A stretch of 64,000 bases of DNA, from contig NC_073692.1 in the NCBI RefSeq assembly GCF_029784155.1, positions 273,773,413 to 273,837,412 of the forward strand. The letters run 5' to 3'. Origin of the DNA: Uranotaenia lowii. Taxonomy: Eukaryota > Arthropoda > Insecta > Diptera > Culicidae. How positions within the stretch are numbered: the stretch's first letter is position 1; every line of letters starts with the position of its first letter. Positions 59,216 through 64,000 of the stretch are shown here, one piece after another. The translations under genes were made by a program, and so were the position numbers. The notes beneath the pieces are model-generated. The model ran no database searches, was not told where the DNA came from, and was given only the letters and a program-made list of their open reading frames with translations.

Positions 59216-59656
59216 TGTGGTGACTTTCCATCGATAACACATAGCATTTAGTAATTTGTCCTTTCTTTCACTAAACTACGCGATTTTTTTAATACACTAA
59301 TTCTCCGGCAAAACACACAACATTCGTCCTCAAAAATCGAATCTAGAATGATCATCGTCATCGGCTCATTCATGAATCTCCTGCGTCGGTTCATTCTCGT
59401 TCGGACATGTATTCATCCGTCCAACTCTACTCTCAGGAGTCACTCAATCATTCTCTCAGCGATTTACACACTCCAACCGCGTGATTAGGTTTGATTTACC
59501 TTTTAATCTTTTTATCACACTCAAATCGAATCAATTTACCTCGTTGTGAATGAACAATTATGTTAAGCAGTGAAACTAGCTCACCTTGATCTGGTGATTC
59601 TAATATTTTAATTGTTGTGTTTACTGTTATTAATATCCCATTACATATCTACCACA
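59216..59656. repeat. 3' LTR, 441 bp
   Basis: Runs from TGTGGTGACTTTCC to TACCACA, nearly identical to 52165-52605. Followed by GAGGG and the resumed RTE-like LINE. Confidence 0.95.
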
Positions 59657-60275
59657 GAGGGAGATCAACACAGGAAATCCCTCAAGTTTCATGGTAGTTG
59701 GGCAACAGGTTGAGAAAGTGGAGTGCTTCCAGTATCTTGGTAGCCAGAAAACGCCAGATGGTGGTGCAAAGAACCAGGATCAGAAAGACCCGATTTAGGT
59801 TTGCGAGTCTCAGAAACAGATCTCTCTACGAACGTAAATCCAAATCTTCAACTCAAACGTCAAATCCGTATTGCTGTACGGGTGCGAAATTTGGGTCACA
59901 TATGCGGTAACGACGCGAAAACTGCAAGTATTTGTAAACCGCTGTATGCGGAATATCATCCGCGCTTGGTGGCCTGGCAACTGAATCTCAAATGAGGAAC
60001 TACATCGCCGGTGTCATCAAAGGGCGCTAGAAATCGAGATTCGGGAACGTAAGTGGAGATGGATTGGGCACACGCTGCGAAAAGATGAACACAAGATTTC
60101 CAGAGAGGCGCTAGATTGGAATCCAGAAGGACATCGCAGAAGAGGCAGACCCAGAAACTCGTGGCGGCGAAGCCTAGCCGCCGAAACCCGGACTGTCGAC
60201 GAGAATCTTTACTGGGACCAAGCGAAGACGTTGGCTCCGGATCGTCAACAGTGGAGGTCTTTTATCACGGCCGTA
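59657..60275 (+). pseudogene. RTE-like LINE C-terminal part (copy B, after the LTR element)
   Basis: Resumes with the codons for INTGNPSSFMV and QQVEKVECFQYLGS, then shifts frame several times (59698-59910 and 59801-59995 are partly shadow frames). The tail includes the EIRERKWRW-like and GHRRRGRPRNSW-like stretches known from this family (60030-60170). No catalytic motif belongs to this part. Confidence 0.8.
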
Positions 60276-60289
60276 ACGCTGTGTAGTTC

Positions 60290-60477
60290 TTCTTGTTCGC
60301 TGACTTCGTCTTAGGGGTTATCTGGATCAAGACCGAGCTTAAAAGGCTATTCCAGATGAAGGATCTCCAGGAAATCAAAACTTTCTTGAAATTGGCCATC
60401 AAGCAAGACTTCCCGAATAGTGTAAGCAATCAGGATACGTCGAGAAGTTTCTTCAACAATTCGCTTCGATGATTATC
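60290..60477 (+). pseudogene. Ty1/copia reverse transcriptase fragment
   Basis: One frame gives FFLFADFVLG followed by IWIKTELKRLFQMKDLQEI and FLKLAIKQDFPN, the segment after the YVDD motif of copia RT. The catalytic motif itself appears degenerate (FADF) and a short stretch after it is missing. The frame ends in TGA near 60470. It may belong to the same copia family as the pol end at 49150. Confidence 0.65.
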
Positions 60478-60479
60478 CA

Positions 60480-61295
60480 AAAAAGTGCATTTTTTCAGTA
60501 AGTTCTTCATATTTGCAAGTTTTTTCTCTAACTTGTTTTCTATTCCTGTAGCATTTGGAAGTTTCCCCCAACTGCTAATCGGTTGTTTTGTATTGGTTTG
60601 CAAATGCATACAATGTACATTTTTGCCTCGATTTCCACCAAAAAAAAAATTGGAAACGTTCAGCAATCAAAAATTTTGCTGGAAACCAGCAATCGGTTTT
60701 CAAATTGCTGGATTTTTCAGCATTCGAGTTGTCAAATTGGAGTCTGTTTGTTTCAGTACGCTGAAGCAAGGTGAGACTGTATTTTACGAATTTTGATTAG
60801 ATTAATATAATTATTTTATTTTGCTCTATACTCTAGCAACCAGTTATCAAGTGAGTTTTTATTGAACAGGTAGATATTCTATAAAAGATTCAAATCAAAA
60901 CTATTTTTACAGATTGCGGATGATCAACACTTTGGCACAAAGCTGCCACCCCAGAGCCGGTGTTAGAATTAGAATATTGAAAAAAAAAAAATATATCGTG
61001 TTTCAGGAAATAAATACATATATCCATCATTAAAAAATGGGAGACAATAATTGTTTTTATTGCTTATAAAATGCACAGCCAGTATTCACAAATTTAATTT
61101 TGAATTGAAATATAAGTTTGATACTAGATACAGCTGGTTGTGTTGAAAGAAATAGCTGGTTTTCAGCAATCTGGATTGCTGATTTTCCTGCAATTTGAAT
61201 TGTTGGAAACCAGTATTAACAGAAATTTTGCTGGAAAGTCAGCGGGACAAAAACAGCAAAATTTTTCTGGTTTCCAGCAAAAAAAAATTGCTTTG
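60480..61295. repeat. Repeat region rich in TTGCTGG / CCAGCAA
   Basis: TTGCTGGAAACCAGCAA at 60671 is a 17-base near-palindrome, and many related CAGCAAxxx / TTGCTGG units recur at 60650-60730 and 61130-61290 in both orientations. It may be a MITE with subterminal repeats; I could not define its ends. Overlapping frames at 60485-60796 and 60430-60666 have no domain. Confidence 0.5.
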
Positions 61296-62319
61296 TAGGT
61301 AGGTTGTTGCTACTCGAAAAGCTAATAATACACCGTTTTTTCGTGAGGTGATGTAGAGTTAAAACATATACCAAACTAGCTGACCCGGTAAACTTCGTTT
61401 TACCTTTTACTCAATAAATCGTTAGCAACTGTTTAACTTCATCTGCACGTCTTTAACTTCTTCGTGCTCGAAAATCAATTTTCAAGAAAAACGTCATACA
61501 AAATTCTCGGATACCAAATTTTACTTCATTCCGACAAGAAACAAAAAAAAGCGCTTCCATTTTTTATATATAAGATAGCAAGAGGAGATGATTTAGTAAG
61601 GGAGCCCTCTTTCTATAAAAAGTGCGATTCTCTAAACTATTATACAAACCATCTCTGAATTGAAAATCCCTCGAATACCAAACTTTACTTCATTCCGACT
61701 GTCCGTTTATACGTGATGATGTTACAAAGAAAACGCCTCCATTTTTATATATGTTAACAGATTATCACCGCTGGTTTATGATTCTAATTTAATGATTAAT
61801 GGCATTTCGGTGAAGTATACATTCTAACAGGAAGAATTTCAAATGAAAGTAATGAAAATTATAGACGGATAGATTAGATTAGGAAGCATGAAAGGTGTTG
61901 AAAATACTGAGGTACCATTTCAAATCATACAAAAAGTAAAATATGATAACATTTGTCTATTTGGTGCCGTTTTTTTCGCTACCTCAGTTTTAGACCACAC
62001 CATAATCTCATAAAAATAAACAAAATATATGACAAAAATCATGGTGGAAGTGCTATTTGACGTATTATTTTCTTTCCTAAACGTACTCCATAACTCTATC
62101 AATTTTCAAATGACTGTACACTCCGAAATGAAAGAAAAGATCATAAATAAATACAACAGTGTAATTTGTTTTTCGGATGATTTTCTCGAAGTAACTCGAA
62201 CATTTTTAACGATTTCCTAACGAATGCATAAAATTTCTGGCTGAATATATTGAAGACTTCAAGCAGCTTATCATTGTTTTAATAAGTCACCTAGTTAAAA
62301 ATATTTAATTTATCTCAAC
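61296..62319. other. Unassigned, with a duplicated motif
   Basis: CTAGCTGACCCGGTAAACTTCG near 61377 resembles a phrase common in insect repeats, but I cannot name the family. CAAATTTTACTTCATTCCGA (61508) and CAAACTTTACTTCATTCCGA (61678) are a direct duplication, each followed by GCxTCCATTTTTATATAT. The rest is A+T-rich. Confidence 0.35.
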
Positions 62320-62473
62320 CCGCCCTAAAATCCGTTAAAACATTGAAAGTGATATCATCGTTTGCATCGGGCAACATGATCCAACCAGCGAAACTCGACG
62401 CCATTTCCCCCAAAAGCTCCACCAAGTCACTGACACGGTTTTCACCGAAAATCAGGCGCAATGTACACCAGAC
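62320..62473 (-). CDS. Possible 154-nt exon of an unidentified host gene
   Basis: On the minus strand a frame with mixed, protein-like composition runs from an acceptor-like CTACTGCCACCAG to a donor-like GCGG/GTTGAG and would encode about 51 residues (VWCTLRLIFGENRVSDLVEL at the start, DANDDITFNVLTDFRAG at the end). The stretch is less A+T-rich than its flanks. It may be an exon of a membrane protein such as a chemoreceptor, but I do not recognise the family and found no neighbouring exon. The polypyrimidine tract is weak. Confidence 0.25.
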
Positions 62474-62509
62474 CTGGTGGCAGTAGATAATCATCACAAT
62501 CTAGCCTTT

Positions 62510-63566
62510 GATAAATGGCTTTCACTTTTCTATACTCCTTCATCTCGTTATCGCATTACGCTTCCCGGTCTCCGGTATCCTGTTCGTTAATGATGCAATC
62601 ATTTTTTATGTTTTCCCTCCATATAGGGGGGCGTTTTTTTTGCCTTCCCCCCGCTAAACGATGCGACAATGCGAGGAAAGCACGAGTGGGGTATCGCAAA
62701 AAATAAGGGTAGATCGCAAAAGTTATAATCCAGAGTCTATGCTTGAAAATGTACCAAACGAACTCACGCATACTAAATGAGTGAGGAAGCGACGTGAGGT
62801 AGTCAACATCCCCCCTTTCCACAGATTATCTAGCGTCCTGACGAAGACGGCAGAGATTTGCGCAAAATGTTCCCCCTTGCTTTAATCCTTCAGAGCTTTA
62901 GGAAGAAAGTGACACCAGCCCTAGGCAACAAAAGAAAACGACTATACGGATGCGGATTTTTTTTTTGCTGGGTGCTCTGTGAGGAGAGCAAAACGAAAGT
63001 GAAGCTGAAAATGAGTTGGAAAATGTGATTTCTGTTATCTCCATAAAAATAAGAGTTGTTGTGTTGTTGGCGTTGATGGTGCTGCATCGTCGTTTTCGTA
63101 GCATGTAGCATCCTTTATTACTTCCGTCTGACATCAACTCCCAGGAGTCAGTTACAGCGAATCCAGACTCTCGAGGCCAGAGGACACCATGTTGCTATCA
63201 TAAGGGATCATTTTAGTCAAGCTTTCCATCCACCAACAACGGTCGCTAGTAAGCTCTCAAGGTTGGGCTGAGTCTCAGTAGTTCGGTGGCTCCACATGGT
63301 GATTTGACTCGTGTGGGACGGCGATGAGACCCTATGACAATAATTTCTTTCCATCTTCTGCACTGCACCCACCATATTGTCGCCACGAAGCCAAACAAGC
63401 GTCCATGGGCGTATCGAGACAACGAAGTGCGATAAATTCAATATCTTATGTACCTTTTCGTATCATTTCTGTCGGATTATCAATCAAACGTAACTAAAGT
63501 ATTAAGAAATACCAATGGCATATCTTCATATTATTTTTACAAAACTCAACTTATTTACGAATTATC
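62510..63566. other. Unassigned spacer
   Basis: Overlapping frames at 62515-62706, 62556-62822, 62890-63137 and 63217-63441 have no domain. No TIR or retroelement motif found. Confidence 0.35.
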
Positions 63567-63570
63567 ACTA

Positions 63571-63624
63571 CCGTCAATTGGGGTCGCATGCAACACTTTT
63601 CAACTTCAATGGCTTCTAAAAATG
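63571..63624. mobile_element. Left end of a CCGTCAACTGGGG MITE, interrupted
   Basis: CCGTCAATTGGGGTCGCATG and the next bases match 29593-29645. The copy is cut by the element that starts at 63627. Confidence 0.78.
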
Positions 63625-63626
63625 TA

Positions 63627-64000
63627 GGAGAGATAAGGGCATAATGGTCACTTTAAGATGGACGCCTATTTGTCCATAGAAAACAGCTATAAAATGTGAG
63701 TTACATCATTGTTTCGTGTACCGTTGAGCCGTCAACACGTACACCGGAGCATCGTATCGTTGCTGTGTACCTGCAAGAACATTTTACATTATTTATTTTA
63801 TCCTTACCTGTTTTTCAATCAGCATTTTTCAGTGCTAAAATTATTTTCATTTTCTTTTATTCATATTTTTCACTTTTCTTACCAGCATGGGGAAGTCATC
63901 GGCCGGCTCAAGAGGCGGTTGAAAGCGAATTGCCGAAATTAATTCAGGTCCATCGCCCAAAAAAGTTGAAATTTCCAATTCATTCGATGTCCTTCATAAC
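63627..64000. mobile_element. Second copy of the GGAGATAAGGGCATAA MITE, left end
   Basis: Starts GGAGAGATAAGGGCATAATG after TA and matches 34669-34770 (GAAAACAGCTATAA, GTTACATCATTGTTTCGTG). Homology fades after about 63720; the remainder to the window edge, including the 77-codon frame 63709-63942, is unassigned. It inserted into a CCGTCAA-type MITE. Confidence 0.75.

Larger units (their letters stand above)
51977..59656. mobile_element. Non-coding LTR element, 7.68 kb (LARD-like)
   Basis: LTRs begin TGTGGTGACTTTCC and end TATCTACCACA, so they have TG...CA ends and a short TGTGG/CCACA inverted repeat. They are bracketed by a 5-bp duplication. The two 441-bp full LTR units (52165-52605, 59216-59656) differ at one position that I can see (CCGAGTG versus CCGCGTG). 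The interior (52606-59215) has no open frame over 72 codons and no gag, protease, RT, RNase H or integrase motif. I cannot find a tRNA primer-binding site just after the LTR or a purine tract just before the 3' LTR. It must be mobilised by proteins from another element. Confidence 0.88.
49540..60280 (+). mobile_element. RTE-like LINE (copy B), split by an LTR element
   Basis: The LINE reads from a GC-richer 5' UTR (from about 49540) through endonuclease and RT to 51976, and continues at 59657-60275 with the C-terminal part. The interruption is the LTR element 51977-59656 with a GAGGG duplication. The right end diverges from other copies after CACGGCC near 60272, so the very 3' tail (CCGGAGGATCGG...TTAAGTAAG) is missing. 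Confidence 0.88.

Overview
The window is eukaryotic, A+T-rich and packed with transposable elements. I found no rRNA, functional tRNA, operon or CRISPR array, and no convincing intact host gene. The insect guess, most likely a mosquito, rests on a Tc1/mariner-type transposase with a DD37E catalytic spacing (5961-7259; this family was described from mosquitoes), mosquito-like non-LTR elements, and many MITEs with TA, TTAA or 8-bp target duplications. Species cannot be fixed from the sequence alone.

Layout. 1-8.6 kb: a 60-bp perfect palindrome, a 1.1-kb hAT-type non-autonomous element (1277-2412), a second MITE (2475-3522), a three-level nest (MITE > LINE 3' tail > TTAA MITE, 3787-5163) and the DD37E transposon. 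8.6-10.7 kb: a decayed RTE-like LINE on the minus strand. 15.6-17.6 kb: pogo-like and hAT MITE fragments and a tRNA-like repeat. 17.6-24.6 kb: three LINEs. A minus-strand CR1/Jockey-like copy (C1) abuts a minus-strand RNase-H-bearing LINE, and that LINE is split by a plus-strand CR1/Jockey-like LINE (C3), which itself has a MITE between its two 5' UTR repeat units. 25-36 kb: MITEs, several with related GGGGAGA termini and TA duplications, plus a pogo-like element holding two nested MITEs. 37 kb: small hAT elements. 39.7-43.1 kb: an R1-like LINE split by an RNase-H LINE with a clear 14-bp target duplication. 43.1-46.3 kb: a MITE copy split by a 2.7-kb TA-flanked element. 47.0-47.2 kb: two adjacent giant hairpins.

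The most striking region is 49-60.5 kb. An RTE-like LINE with recognisable endonuclease and reverse transcriptase is cut by an LTR element (51977-59656) with 441-bp LTRs that differ at one visible position and a 5-bp GAGGG duplication. Its 6.6-kb interior has no gag or pol; it holds a nested MITE and a 165-bp tandem array with a conserved hairpin. This fits a recently moved, non-coding, large retrotransposon derivative that must be mobilised in trans. Its 5' LTR also carries an exact 188-bp tandem duplication. Ty1/copia fragments lie on both sides of this nest.

The proteins listed are retroelement or transposon pseudogenes, and every one has at least one visible stop, frameshift, deletion or truncation. 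The only weak host-gene candidate is a possible 154-nt exon near 62.4 kb on the minus strand.
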